A stretch of DNA of 46,319 nucleotides from Candidatus Jettenia ecosi (lineage in GTDB: Bacteria; Planctomycetota; Brocadiia; Brocadiales; Brocadiaceae): assembly GCA_005524015.1 (NCBI GenBank), contig SULG01000021.1:1-46319 (forward strand). Reading direction: 5' to 3'. The notes below the pieces were generated by a model that saw only the letters and a program-made list of their open reading frames with translations, searched no databases and had not been told where the DNA came from. Each line of letters begins with the position of its first letter. The stretch's first letter is position 1. This document shows positions 16,914 through 26,852 of the stretch, piece by piece. The position numbers were made by a program, and so were the translations under genes.

Positions 16914-17732
16914 ATGATTGAAAAACGTATACATTCATTACCCTTATGGTTTTTTCAAAACCTGATAAGATATAAGGAAATTCATCATTTTGTGTCCAGT
17001 AGAATTGGAGGATTTAGCAATCCACCGTATAATTCTCTCAATCTTGGGTTCCATGTTGGGGATAATCCAAACGTAATACTAAAAAACCGGGAGAAACTTG
17101 CCTTAGTACTTGGAATCCCTCTGAGTAATTTTACTACTGCAAAGCAAACTCACGATTGTAATGTAGAAATAGTAACAGAAGGCTTGAGAGGCAGCGGTAC
17201 ATTCAATTATGATACAGCAATAAATGCAACGGATGCAATGGTAACGAATATACCAAATATCTGCCTTATGGTTCTTCAGGCTGATTGTGTCCCTATTCTG
17301 TTCTTCGATTTGAAGAAAAAGGTAATCGGAATTGCCCATGCGGGATGGCGAGGAACAGTCCGTATGGTAGCTAAAAACACCGTGAGTATATTAAAGAAAA
17401 AATTTCAATGTTCGGTAAATGATATTTTCGTAGGAATTGGACCCTCTATCGGTCCGTGTTGTTACGAGGTCAATTTAAAAACCCTTACTCCGGACGGTAA
17501 AAGTTTTGATACCAAAAGTGAATATATCGATAATTACAGCTCAGGAAATAAAGGTTACTTCAATTTATGGAGGGCAAATAAAATACAGCTAATACAAACA
17601 GGTATCCCGGAAAAAAACATAGAAACTGCTGAAATTTGTACCCATTGTAATCATGATACATTTTTCTCATACCGTTATGAGAAAAGAGAAACAGGAAGAT
17701 TTGGAGCTGGAATAATGCTTAGTAATTTATAA
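16914..17732 (+). CDS. pgeF: Peptidoglycan editing factor PgeF (YfiH/YlmD, laccase-like domain)
   Basis: 272 aa, normal for the family. Seen: SSRIGGFSNPPYNSLNLGFH, TAKQTHD, LQADCVPILF, GIAHAGWRGT and GIGPSIGPCCYEV. The His/Cys residues in QTH, ADC and AHAGW are the metal-site residues of the multicopper-like fold. In E. coli the protein removes wrongly amidated muropeptide precursors; homologues were also described as purine nucleoside phosphorylases. Cytoplasmic. Not functionally tied to the amt island and separated from it by a terminator. Confidence 0.9.
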   Translation: MIEKRIHSLPLWFFQNLIRYKEIHHFVSSRIGGFSNPPYNSLNLGFHVGDNPNVILKNREKLALVLGIPLSNFTTAKQTHDCNVEIVTEGLRGSGTFNYDTAINATDAMVTNIPNICLMVLQADCVPILFFDLKKKVIGIAHAGWRGTVRMVAKNTVSILKKKFQCSVNDIFVGIGPSIGPCCYEVNLKTLTPDGKSFDTKSEYIDNYSSGNKGYFNLWRANKIQLIQTGIPEKNIETAEICTHCNHDTFFSYRYEKRETGRFGAGIMLSNL

Positions 17733-17995
17733 TATTTTACAACTTGCATTTCTAAGATAAATACCCGAAAACTTAAATATACTCTTAGTATAGCAGTTAG
17801 ATACTATATATAAACACTTCCAGCTCATAGCCCTTCCGTAATGGTGGCAAGTCCTGTTTACTTGTGAAAAACAGAAAATCTAAGAGCCAGTAATAACATC
17901 CTTTACGATTTCAAATCCTATTACAAAACTTAAGAAATTTTACAAAAAAATAATCTATAAACCTTTATTACAAGAAAATGTGAAGAAAAACATAT
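17733..17995. other. Intergenic region between converging genes
   Basis: No gene and no strong hairpin recognised; AT-rich. It separates pgeF (+) from the converging glutamate-synthase-like gene (-). Confidence 0.5.
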
Positions 17996-19669
17996 TTATT
18001 TCTTCGCCTTCCCTTTTGCTTTGCCTTTTACCTTAAGTTTTGGACTTATTTTTGACTTTGGTTTTGCTGTCCCTTTACTTCTGATTTTCTCTTTCCCCAT
18101 AAGAATCTGTTCAGCTTCTTCAGCATCGATATCCATAATGTATTTTATACCCGTTACTTCTGCTGCATCACGAGTAAGACAGGCTATATCATTTCTTGTT
18201 AGATACTCTAAGGAGAACTTTCTTGCACCACACATCAATTGCCTTAACCCCTGGGATAAACGCTGGTAATATGAATATACACCAACTGCGCCAGGAGGTA
18301 CTGTCCTGCCGTTAGAACCAAATAATCTCTTTACTTTAGGCGCTAAAACGAATATCTCATCCATAGTCTTACCATACATTTCGACACTCCTGTCAATTTC
18401 TTTTTTCTCTATTTGTTCACCAAGGAGCTTTCCGACATGTGCAGCTAGGAGTGGTGGACGCGCCATTCCCACAGCCTTGACATAAGGTGCGCCAAGCGCA
18501 AGCACCTTGAAGATATCATCCTCAAATGCAAATCCACCAGCAAGTATAACATCTGGAACATACATACCCTTAGATGCTAGTTTATGTGCATAGTTATAGG
18601 TAAGAGCAGATATATATAAGGATGGCACCCCCCATTCATTCATCATATGCCAGGGACTCATACCAGTTCCACCACCAGCGCCATCAACTGTCAATACGTC
18701 AACTCCTGCAACAGAACAATAGCGAACTGCCCTGGCAAGATCAGCAGGCCTGTAAGCGCCTGTTTTCAGGAAAACATATTTAGCGCCCGCTTTTCTTAAC
18801 TCTTCAACTCTTCTCACAAATCCTTCTTCTGTAACCATTCCAACCCTGGAATGTCTTTCAAATTCTTTAAATGATTTCCCAAAGACAGAAGCTGCAGCAT
18901 TATCATAAGGATCGGGTAGTACAATGTAACCACGGTCTCTCAGCATTCGCGCCTTTTCCAGATTATCAATCTTAACCTCTCCCCCAATATCCTTAGCGCC
19001 TTGTCCCCATTTCAATTCCACAGCCTGGACACCTAGTTTTGTGATGCCATATTCCAGCACACCTAATCGGCTATCTTCAACATTTTCCTGCATTACAATC
19101 GCTCCATAACCTTCCTGCTGCCAATCCTGAAAGGCCTTTACACGATATTCAATATCAGGACAATAGGTAATTCTCCCTTTTTCAATCTTAGAATTGGAGT
19201 CCATACCACCGACATTTTCACCGATAGTTAATGCTGTACCTGAAATCGCAGAGCCAATAGCTATTCCATCCCAATGTGTTTTAGCAACTTTTGTTGAGCC
19301 TAAACCGGGAATCATGACAGGGAACTTTAACTTAATCCCTTTATCTTTTCCTAGCCTCGTTTCTGTATTTACATTCTCAAAAATTGCCTTATCGCTATTT
19401 GTCTCTATTCCTTCAGCCCCAACAGTTGTTCCCATAATATTCAAATGGGAAAAGTCGACAGGATAGCCCTTATCTGCGCCTGCAGTGATGCTTCCAAATG
19501 GCTGTGGATATAAATTCTCACTTGCCCGAAAGGAAGATTTTCCGATTTCACATAAACCAGGACACTCATCCACACAGACAGAACACATACCATTAGATTG
19601 CGTTCTATCATTAGGTGTTCTGTTTTTTGTACGTGTTGCTATTGAAGCATTTGGTTTTGAAAACGACAT
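17996..19669 (-). CDS. FMN-binding glutamate-synthase-domain protein (GltS-like)
   Basis: 557 aa. The central part is the FMN-binding TIM barrel of glutamate synthase: KFPVMIPGLGSTKVAKTHWD, VELKWGQGAKDIGGEV, VLTVDGAGGGTGMSPWHMMN, VILAGGFAFEDDIFKVLALG. An N-terminal cluster C-x2-C-x3-C-x3-C (MCSVCVDECPGLCEIG) could bind a metal or Fe-S cluster. No amidotransferase domain is present, so it is not full-length GltB. The last ~35 residues are a Lys/Gly/Pro-rich repeat (KGKAKGKAKK). Near the amt/glnK island, so ammonium assimilation is plausible; substrates unproven. Confidence 0.88.
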   Translation of the reverse strand: MSFSKPNASIATRTKNRTPNDRTQSNGMCSVCVDECPGLCEIGKSSFRASENLYPQPFGSITAGADKGYPVDFSHLNIMGTTVGAEGIETNSDKAIFENVNTETRLGKDKGIKLKFPVMIPGLGSTKVAKTHWDGIAIGSAISGTALTIGENVGGMDSNSKIEKGRITYCPDIEYRVKAFQDWQQEGYGAIVMQENVEDSRLGVLEYGITKLGVQAVELKWGQGAKDIGGEVKIDNLEKARMLRDRGYIVLPDPYDNAAASVFGKSFKEFERHSRVGMVTEEGFVRRVEELRKAGAKYVFLKTGAYRPADLARAVRYCSVAGVDVLTVDGAGGGTGMSPWHMMNEWGVPSLYISALTYNYAHKLASKGMYVPDVILAGGFAFEDDIFKVLALGAPYVKAVGMARPPLLAAHVGKLLGEQIEKKEIDRSVEMYGKTMDEIFVLAPKVKRLFGSNGRTVPPGAVGVYSYYQRLSQGLRQLMCGARKFSLEYLTRNDIACLTRDAAEVTGIKYIMDIDAEEAEQILMGKEKIRSKGTAKPKSKISPKLKVKGKAKGKAKK

Positions 19670-20145
19670 TTACGAACCCCTTTCTCTAACATAAATTTAT
19701 CAAGCTCTTATGCTTTGTTAGTGATAATTTCAAATTTTGAATATATACACATTTCCAAATTTACTGTCAATATAATTTTAATAAGAAGTGAAATAATTTA
19801 CAAATATTAACATAGCATAATACATACCAAGATACTTCTAGAATACTCTCTACCTGTACTGAAATATATATAGCATTAAATATATACTTGATTTACAACT
19901 GGTTAAAGAAATATAATTTATTTGTAAATACAAAAGGGAGAATATATAATCGTTATTAAACATGTTATTTGTAGCATGCTTTCCGCCACTTTCTTTCCTT
20001 CCGAGCATATAAAATAGGGTTGATAGTGGTTTATTAATATAGGTAAAATTTATATATACTTATCTTCTTTAAAGACTTTTAACTTAATTTATTCTAAAAA
20101 TATATACAAACCTCTACAGGCTTATTCACTATGAGGGGATTAGAT
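19670..20145. other. Divergent intergenic region upstream of moxR
   Basis: About 470 bp of AT-rich sequence between the GltS-like gene (-) and moxR (+). No gene or clear repeat. Promoters for both units must be here but no strong consensus was recognised. Confidence 0.45.
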
Positions 20146-21135
20146 ATGAAATTACGCGCAAAGGCATTAAGTAACAGAGATTCTATTAGAGAGAAGATAG
20201 AAAAGATCAAAAAGGAGGTAGGAAAGGTTATTGTCGGCCAGGAAGAGATGGTTGAAGGTATCATAATTGCGCTTTTATCAGACGGGCACATCCTCTTAGA
20301 AGGATACCCGGGGCTTGGAAAGACCGTTACTGTTAAAACAGTTGCTCGTGTGCTCGATGCAAAATTTCAAAGGGTACAATTTACCCCTGATCTCATCCCT
20401 GGCGATATAACAGGATTTGAGATACTAGACCCGGAAACAAGGAAAAGCAGAATACAGAAAGGACCTGTATTTACCAATTTATTACTTGCAGATGAAATTA
20501 ACCGGTCACCCGCAAAGGTCCAAAGCGCTCTTCTTGAGGCAATGCAGGAAAAACAAGTAACCATTGGCCGGGAAACTTATCCTTTAGAAAAACTGTTTCT
20601 TGTACTGGCAACCCAAAATCCTATTGAAATATCAGGCACATATCTCTTGCCAGAGGCTGAAATAGACCGATTTATGTTTAAATTAAAAGTGTGTTATCCG
20701 TCATATGCAAATGAAAGAGAAATTACTCAAAGGCAGGTTCTGGACACAGAGGCTACCTTAGATGTTATTTTAACGCCAAAAGAAGCGCTCTCCTTAAGGC
20801 ATACCATTGCGGAATGGCTGCCTTTGCAAGAAACATCAGCCATCGTAAAATACATTACGCGGCTTGTCAGAGCAACAAGACCAGAAGACAACAGTGAATT
20901 AAGAGAGCTCGTAATGTACGGGGCTTCTCCCCGGGCAACCATTGCTTTAGCAAAGGCATCCCGTGTATACGCCTTTATTTATGGAGATGATGCTGTATTA
21001 CCCGAACATGTTCATAAAATGGCTTATCCTGTTCTGCGTCATAGAATCATCCTCTCTCACGAAGCCGAATCCCAGGATATCGATTCTGACGATATTATCG
21101 AAAAAATACTTCATCGGGTTGCAAGATTGGAATAA
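20146..21135 (+). CDS. moxR: MoxR-family AAA+ ATPase
   Basis: 329 aa from the ATG at 20146 (AGGGG 7 bases before; an in-frame ATG 15 bases upstream has no Shine-Dalgarno). Walker A GYPGLGKT (53-60), Walker B LLLADE (112-117) with INRSPAKVQSALLEAMQE, sensor 1 LATQNPIE and the arginine-finger region PEAEIDRFM. MoxR chaperones act with von Willebrand A-domain partners to mature periplasmic or membrane complexes. It opens a six-gene moxR/bat unit. Confidence 0.94.
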   Translation: MKLRAKALSNRDSIREKIEKIKKEVGKVIVGQEEMVEGIIIALLSDGHILLEGYPGLGKTVTVKTVARVLDAKFQRVQFTPDLIPGDITGFEILDPETRKSRIQKGPVFTNLLLADEINRSPAKVQSALLEAMQEKQVTIGRETYPLEKLFLVLATQNPIEISGTYLLPEAEIDRFMFKLKVCYPSYANEREITQRQVLDTEATLDVILTPKEALSLRHTIAEWLPLQETSAIVKYITRLVRATRPEDNSELRELVMYGASPRATIALAKASRVYAFIYGDDAVLPEHVHKMAYPVLRHRIILSHEAESQDIDSDDIIEKILHRVARLE

Positions 21136-21140
21136 GCAAG

Positions 21141-21995
21141 ATGAGGAAAAGAATAAGGCTCTCCTTGCAGCGATTAATTGGGAACTTTTTTGATGGAATA
21201 TTCTCTAGCTATCTCCATGCCCCTCACGGGTTAGAGCTTGATGAACTTCGGGGATATCAGCCTGGCGATGATTTCAGGTCTATCGATTGGAAAACAACTA
21301 CAAGGACAGGAAAATTACATGTGCGCATAAAACTTGTAGACAAACGCGTAACCATCTTCTTCCTTGTTGACAGAAGCAGATCAGAAAAGTTTGGATCCCT
21401 TGTAAACACAAAGGAAGATATTCAATCATCTGTTCTTTCACTTCTTGTCTACGCAGCTTCAGAAACTGGTAATGAGATAGGCTTCGTTACCTTTACGGAT
21501 AAGATAGAAAGTTATATCCAACCGAAAGCCGGCGAAAAAGAGGCATTGAAAAATATAAAAAATATTTTACTGAAAGTGCCATCCAGTAATTACACTGATT
21601 TAAATACCGCATTCAGATTCTTAAACGAACAATCGCATTTTCCATCTCTCGTATTTATACTATCAGACTTTTTAGCGCCTTATAATTATGAGCAATCTCT
21701 GAAAACACTCTCATATTACCACGAGGTAATCCCTATCATTATTTCAGACAGAATGGAGACCAACTTACCTGACGCAAAGGGATTTTTATCTGTTCAGGAT
21801 ATAGAAACCGGTATGATAAAATCCCTGGATATTTCAACAACATTAGGAAAATCAGCGCCTTATCTGGCCTTGTTCAGAAAATTGAACATAGATTGTCTTA
21901 CATTATCTACTGAGGAAGATGAGGAAATATGGATTAAAAAAATCTCAGAGTTTTTTGACAAACGCATCAGAAGAGGAGGGAGAAGGAGACGATGA
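21141..21995 (+). CDS. DUF58 protein of the MoxR/Bat cluster
   Basis: 284 aa, soluble. Family signature DELRGYQPGDDFRSIDWKTT near residues 32-52, followed by a vWA-like fold (FFLVDRSRSE, VFILSDF). A basic RRGGRRRR tail ends the protein. Starts 6 bp after moxR and overlaps the next gene by 4 bp (ATGA), so translation is probably coupled. Confidence 0.92.
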   Translation: MRKRIRLSLQRLIGNFFDGIFSSYLHAPHGLELDELRGYQPGDDFRSIDWKTTTRTGKLHVRIKLVDKRVTIFFLVDRSRSEKFGSLVNTKEDIQSSVLSLLVYAASETGNEIGFVTFTDKIESYIQPKAGEKEALKNIKNILLKVPSSNYTDLNTAFRFLNEQSHFPSLVFILSDFLAPYNYEQSLKTLSYYHEVIPIIISDRMETNLPDAKGFLSVQDIETGMIKSLDISTTLGKSAPYLALFRKLNIDCLTLSTEEDEEIWIKKISEFFDKRIRRGGRRRR

Positions 21996-23380
21996 TCTAC
22001 ACTCTTATTATTTTATTTATTAGTGCATTTCTTTTTGGAACAAGTTCTATTCCTGTCTATGCACAAGAACAACTACAAGCCCAGGAACCGGCAGAAACAG
22101 AACAAACCCCTGTCCTTACAGATAAACCGGTTGAAATCTGGACATTTATCGATGACTACAGAATAATTACCGGTAAAATACTGCATGTAACAGTTCAGAT
22201 TGTATGGAAACTAGGAATAACGGTTAACCTTGAAGATTTAGACAAAATCGATCTCCATCCGTTTAAAATTGAAGGTGTAACAACAGGAGAACGCCAAATC
22301 TTTGATAATGATCATGATTATATCGTAATTACCTATACCCTTTCTTTACCCTCAGACGCCAAAGATGGTATTTATTCTATACCTTCTTTTTCCCTCTCTT
22401 ATAAAAATGAGGTTGATAAGACTGAGGGTACGTCCTCATCGTCACCTATCGCAATACAAAAAACACCCATCCTCGTTGGAGGAAAGACAGATAAAGATGT
22501 CATTACCCTGGGTGATAGAATTAACTATACCCTTACCATACGGCATGAGAAGAATGTAAAATTATTATGGGAAAATATTGAAAAACTAAATTTCTCACCC
22601 TTTGAAATTCTCAAAAGGGATATCGAAAAACAAACAGAGGGAAACATTGAAAAGATACTCATTAACTATACCCTTTCTCTCTATGAGCTAGGCGGGAAAA
22701 AAAAGACCCCTGAAATTCCCGATGTATCGATCTTATATTACACAGAGAATACTTCTCAAAACAAAGTAACTGATACTGCAACTATTGAAACGAAAGAAGC
22801 TCAAACTATTCCTATACCCATTATTATCAATAGCCTTCTTAAAGCGGTAGATGTACCTCTGGAAGGAATAAAGGGTCCCGTATACCTATCAAAAAAACAT
22901 GTCTTTTGGTACGGATATTTACCGATGAGTCTTGGAGCCATTTTGTTATTATTTCTATGCGGAATAATTATCCGGTCTACCACAAAAAAGCTTTCCTATA
23001 CTATACCAAAGCCTGTGTTTGAAACACCACAAGCTGCCTTGCAAAGGCTAAAGAACAGCATAGCATCATTTCAGTTTGCCCATGAAGATGCAGTAAACCG
23101 AAAGAATATACACGATATTGATAAGGCATTAAGAGCATATTTGGGCATCCTTATCGGTATTTCAAATGAACTGGCACAGTCCACCACAACATCAGATTTC
23201 CTGAGCTATGATACGCAAAAACAAATATCAGAAGAGACTTCGGCTGTTATCCAAACAGTGTTAAGACAATTGGACACCCTGATATTTGGAAACCATATTG
23301 AGAAAGAAGCGGTAGATAAAATAACGCAAGGAGTGGAGGAGATAATAAGACTCACTGGTTCAAAAGCATTAGGATATTAG
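21992..23380 (+). CDS. BatD-like membrane protein
   Basis: 462 aa. Signal peptide (residues 1-24, SIPVYAQ), a large extracytoplasmic part of repeated Ig-like beta segments (ITGKILHVTVQIVWK and VITLGDRINYTLTIRH look like two copies), one membrane helix at about 305-325, and a cytoplasmic helical domain. This layout matches BatD or the third gene of MoxR/DUF58 clusters. No catalytic motif. Confidence 0.75.
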   Translation: MIYTLIILFISAFLFGTSSIPVYAQEQLQAQEPAETEQTPVLTDKPVEIWTFIDDYRIITGKILHVTVQIVWKLGITVNLEDLDKIDLHPFKIEGVTTGERQIFDNDHDYIVITYTLSLPSDAKDGIYSIPSFSLSYKNEVDKTEGTSSSSPIAIQKTPILVGGKTDKDVITLGDRINYTLTIRHEKNVKLLWENIEKLNFSPFEILKRDIEKQTEGNIEKILINYTLSLYELGGKKKTPEIPDVSILYYTENTSQNKVTDTATIETKEAQTIPIPIIINSLLKAVDVPLEGIKGPVYLSKKHVFWYGYLPMSLGAILLLFLCGIIIRSTTKKLSYTIPKPVFETPQAALQRLKNSIASFQFAHEDAVNRKNIHDIDKALRAYLGILIGISNELAQSTTTSDFLSYDTQKQISEETSAVIQTVLRQLDTLIFGNHIEKEAVDKITQGVEEIIRLTGSKALGY

Positions 23381-23383
23381 ATA

Positions 23384-24403
23384 ATGACAATCGCAAATCC
23401 ATGGTTCTTTCTACTTCTTATTCCTTTTGGTCTCTTATATCTCTTTTGGAGAGAGAGAAAGTTTATTGGATACTCAAGCCTTTATCTTGCAAGAGAACCA
23501 AAAGGATTTAAAAAGATTATAGGCTATGTATTTAAACCTGCATTTTTTGGAGCTGTATTTTTTTTAATAGTAGCCATTACCCATCCGCAAACAAGATATT
23601 ATGAGGAAGAGACTATTCTGCATGGACGGGAAATAATCCTTTCTATAGATACCTCTTTTAGCATGACAGGAACAGCAATCGAGACTATTAAAAAAATTGT
23701 TGGTGATTTTATTAAAAAACGACCACATGATCTTCTTGGTATTAGCATCTTTGGCACTGATGCAGCTCTTATTGTTATGCCTACCATGGAAACTCAATTA
23801 CTCGAAAAATCCTTAGAGCGTGTGCAAGCTTCTCAGGTCGGTTATCAGACAGCTATAGGAGAAGGACTCTTTACCTCCATCTCGGCTTTGTTTGAAGAAG
23901 AAATGGGAAAGATGTTTACAATTAAAGACCTCAGAAATAGCATCAATAAAGAGTACCTTGCAGAGTACGCCATCTCTTTTATCAAAGAAATGGAAAAGCG
24001 GAATGTGCTGAAAAATAAACTTATTATTCTCTTTACTGATGGAATATACAATATTGGCATTTCACCAACAAGGCCGTTACGGTTGTTGAAAAGAATGGGA
24101 ATAAAAGCATATGTAGTGGCAGTCAAGGCATCTGACGTTACTGGTGTTGATCCTGAAATTGCCGCCCAGCATATTGAGGAGCTAAAGGAGGCCGTTGAAT
24201 CAACGGGGGGCAAGTATTTCCATGCTGAGAACTTTGATGAGGTCGCCAAATTTTATCGTGAAATCGACAGGATCGAAAAAGATAAAATTGTCGTAGAAAG
24301 TATTACGAAGAAAAAAGACCTTTTTGTTTATCCCACATTTGTTAGTCTATTTTTTCTTTTCATCTCTATTTTTATTGAAAATTTTTGGATACGAATTCCC
24401 TGA
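23384..24403 (+). CDS. BatA-like von Willebrand A-domain membrane protein
   Basis: 339 aa. Two N-terminal membrane helices (about 6-22 and 50-68), a vWA domain with intact MIDAS motif D89-T-S91-F-S93, the TDG strand (LFTDGIYN), and a C-terminal membrane helix (310-335). The layout is that of BatA/BatB aerotolerance-type proteins. Starts 3 bp after the previous stop. Confidence 0.9.
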   Translation: MTIANPWFFLLLIPFGLLYLFWRERKFIGYSSLYLAREPKGFKKIIGYVFKPAFFGAVFFLIVAITHPQTRYYEEETILHGREIILSIDTSFSMTGTAIETIKKIVGDFIKKRPHDLLGISIFGTDAALIVMPTMETQLLEKSLERVQASQVGYQTAIGEGLFTSISALFEEEMGKMFTIKDLRNSINKEYLAEYAISFIKEMEKRNVLKNKLIILFTDGIYNIGISPTRPLRLLKRMGIKAYVVAVKASDVTGVDPEIAAQHIEELKEAVESTGGKYFHAENFDEVAKFYREIDRIEKDKIVVESITKKKDLFVYPTFVSLFFLFISIFIENFWIRIP

Positions 24404-24447
24404 TGTATTTTAAGGCCAATTCTATCATTCTTTAAGAGGAGAAGATT

Positions 24448-25029
24448 ATGTCTGGAAAAAATCTTATAAAATTGTTTCTTCTCATCGCTGCCTGCTTCTT
24501 ACTATTCTATGGCTACGCATATTATAAGGAATACCATACCTTAGCCCAGTTAGATGAAAAGATTAAAATGGGAAGATATCAGGACGCTTTAATCGCAATT
24601 CAACAACTAGAGGACTCTCTCACATTCGGAACTTTAGAAAAGGTAAAGGAATATCCCCTTATCTCATATAATAAAGGGGTGATATATACCCTTATGGAAA
24701 ACAAAAAAAAGGCGAGTGCAGAATATCGAAAGGCTATGGAGACAGAGGACCCTGTATTAAGGGCAAGAGCAATTTATAATAATGCGAATCTTATTGCAAC
24801 CGATATGGACTTTTCTACTGCCGCAATGCAATATGCCGAAGTATTAAAGATCGATGCCAATGATTTTCAGGCAAAGAGAAATCTTGAAAGGATGCGATTG
24901 GGTGAACAGCAATTCAACACGATGTTTAGCCCGGAACAACAGGAGCGGGAAGACAGGATCGAGGCATTAAAACTCATTCCATGGGGTACGAAATACAAGT
25001 ATAGCGGGGAGCAAAAGATTCGGTGGTAA
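24448..25029 (+). CDS. TPR protein of the Bat cluster (BatC-like)
   Basis: 193 aa. N-terminal membrane anchor (about 7-24), then helical repeats with TPR spacing: MGRYQDALIAIQQLE, ISYNKGVIYTLMENKKKASA, AIYNNANLIATDMDFSTAAM. GAGGAG precedes the ATG. It lies where batC or a similar TPR gene usually lies between vWA genes, and probably scaffolds the complex. Confidence 0.8.
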   Translation: MSGKNLIKLFLLIAACFLLFYGYAYYKEYHTLAQLDEKIKMGRYQDALIAIQQLEDSLTFGTLEKVKEYPLISYNKGVIYTLMENKKKASAEYRKAMETEDPVLRARAIYNNANLIATDMDFSTAAMQYAEVLKIDANDFQAKRNLERMRLGEQQFNTMFSPEQQEREDRIEALKLIPWGTKYKYSGEQKIRW

Positions 25030-25657
25030 TCTTCCAGCTTTGTCAGGTCAGAACAAAGATTAATTAGGCCTTCGGCGACTTTTGTTTTTAATCAAAACGT
25101 AGGGCAAGGCTTTAGCCTTGCTTCCCTGCATGAACGTACATGGGGGAGAGCAACCCTAAAGGGTTGCCCTACAGAATTGAAATTCCTATACATTAAATTA
25201 AGCTGCCTTTGGCAGCGACTTTTTGAATATACGGAAAATATCGGTTAAAAATAACCTCCTGACCCTCTTTACTAACAGAGACAACCCCCTAGCCCCCTTT
25301 CTTAAGGGGGATTTCTTCAAGTCCCCCTTAGAAAAGGGGGATTCAGGGGGTTGTTTCGTATGCTATGATACAAACTTTGAAATTCCTAAACATTAAAATA
25401 GACCTTCGGCGACTTTTATAACAGTAGTGGCAAGGCGCGCCTTGCCACTACAGGGGTGTTTGAAATTCCTATACATGCATAGATTTACAATTGGTGATTT
25501 ACAATGTATAAATCGCCAATCAACTTGTGAAAACATCAACTTCAGATACAGCCGATTATAGAGCAGTATACAGAGCTAAGTCAAAAGCTGATTTTATTAA
25601 TAAATTAAAAATTGTAATTTCGTTATACATAGTAAAATTTAACATAAAGAATACTGT
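25030..25657. repeat. Block of palindromic dispersed repeats inside the Bat operon
   Basis: 628 bp without a gene. Palindromes: gcaaggctttagccttgc (25104-25121), gcaaccctaaagggttgc (25150-25167), an inverted pair of ccccct/agggggg-type arms with an inner CCCCCTT/AAGGGGG pair (25282-25353), and a perfect 28-bp palindrome centred on GGCGCGCC (25424-25451). Direct repeats: TTCGGCGACTTTT near 25072 and 25405, and GAAATTCCTA(T/A)ACAT three times. These are dispersed genomic repeats that separate the TPR gene from the BatB-like gene. Confidence 0.8.
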
Positions 25658-26668
25658 ATGCTATTTTTCAATTACGAAGAATACAAAATTCTTGTTTATA
25701 CCCTTTCCGGTCTCATCTTTCTTCTCTACCTATTTCTTTACAGAAGAAAGCATGCATGGCTAAAGGCCTTTGGGCAAAGGGCTTTAATAGACAGATTTAG
25801 TAAAATCCCTAACATTTACCGAAACATTTTAAAAGGCCTCAGCATCAGCGCCGCCTTTTGTGCCATGAGCCTCGCAATCCTGCAGCCTAAATGGCAAACG
25901 ACACAAGACTATTATGAAAAAGAAGGGTTGGAAATCGTATTTGTACTCGATGTCTCGATTAGTATGCTTGCTGAAGATGTAAAACCAAACCGATTACAGC
26001 GTGCAAAGATGGAGATATCGAATCTCGTCCGGGAATTAGAAGATGACCGTGTCGGTTTGGTGGTATTTGCAGCCAGGGCGTTTTCACTGTTACCGTATCC
26101 CACAAACGATTATGAAAAAGTTTTCTTACGCATACTCAATATGATTAACGAAAACTATGTGCGATTTGTACCTTACGGAACAAATATTGGCAACGCATTT
26201 ATTCTGGCTATGAATTCATTTAGTAAAGAAAATGCAAAGAAGGTTATGATTTTTCTTACGGATGGCGAAGAACAAATTATTACCAGAAGCCAGGTTGCAG
26301 AAGCCGTAAAGTTGTTGTTAGAGAAAAAGGATATCGCTATTTACGTAGTTGGCATTGGAGATTCCAAGAAAGCATCTCCAATACCTAAAAGAGATAAAGA
26401 GGGAAACGTAATAGGTTACGAGGCAACAGAAGAGGGAGAAACGATCTACACGAAACCTAATCCAAAATTTTTAGGAGAAATCGCAGAAATAGTCGGCGGA
26501 ACATATCAGCATGATGCCACAGGCGATGAGCTCAAACACATATTCACGCAGGTTATTGAACAAAATAAAAATATTATTGGTATTAAAAAGAAAAATATCA
26601 TTAGAGATGTTTCACAATATTTTTTAGGTGGTGCACTAGCGCTCCTCGCGCTGTATTTTATCCTCTAA
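25658..26668 (+). CDS. BatB-like von Willebrand A-domain membrane protein
   Basis: 336 aa. Membrane helices at about 10-28 and 58-76, vWA domain with MIDAS D98-V-S100-I-S102, conserved Thr in YGTNIG, the TDGEE strand, then a last helix (about 315-335). Segment EDVKPNRLQRAKMEI is typical of BatB. No clear Shine-Dalgarno is seen before the ATG. Separated from the upstream bat genes by 628 bp of repeats, so it may have its own promoter. Confidence 0.9.
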   Translation: MLFFNYEEYKILVYTLSGLIFLLYLFLYRRKHAWLKAFGQRALIDRFSKIPNIYRNILKGLSISAAFCAMSLAILQPKWQTTQDYYEKEGLEIVFVLDVSISMLAEDVKPNRLQRAKMEISNLVRELEDDRVGLVVFAARAFSLLPYPTNDYEKVFLRILNMINENYVRFVPYGTNIGNAFILAMNSFSKENAKKVMIFLTDGEEQIITRSQVAEAVKLLLEKKDIAIYVVGIGDSKKASPIPKRDKEGNVIGYEATEEGETIYTKPNPKFLGEIAEIVGGTYQHDATGDELKHIFTQVIEQNKNIIGIKKKNIIRDVSQYFLGGALALLALYFIL

Positions 26669-26852
26669 CAAAATAGTACTTAAACTTACCCAACACATCA
26701 TTCCCCCATTCCTTGATGAAGTGACAAACATAGAGAAAGTAAATAAACTTGCCAAAAAAGAAATTTATTATATAGTATAACGCAAGAGTTGAAAATCCTC
26801 AACTTCTATCAGGATTGAAATTTTTAAACATAAATGGCAAGTTAGAGGAATT

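Noticed and set aside
25527-25763. 78-codon frame overlapping the BatB-like start
   Set aside because: Overlaps the better supported BatB frame and has no recognisable content.
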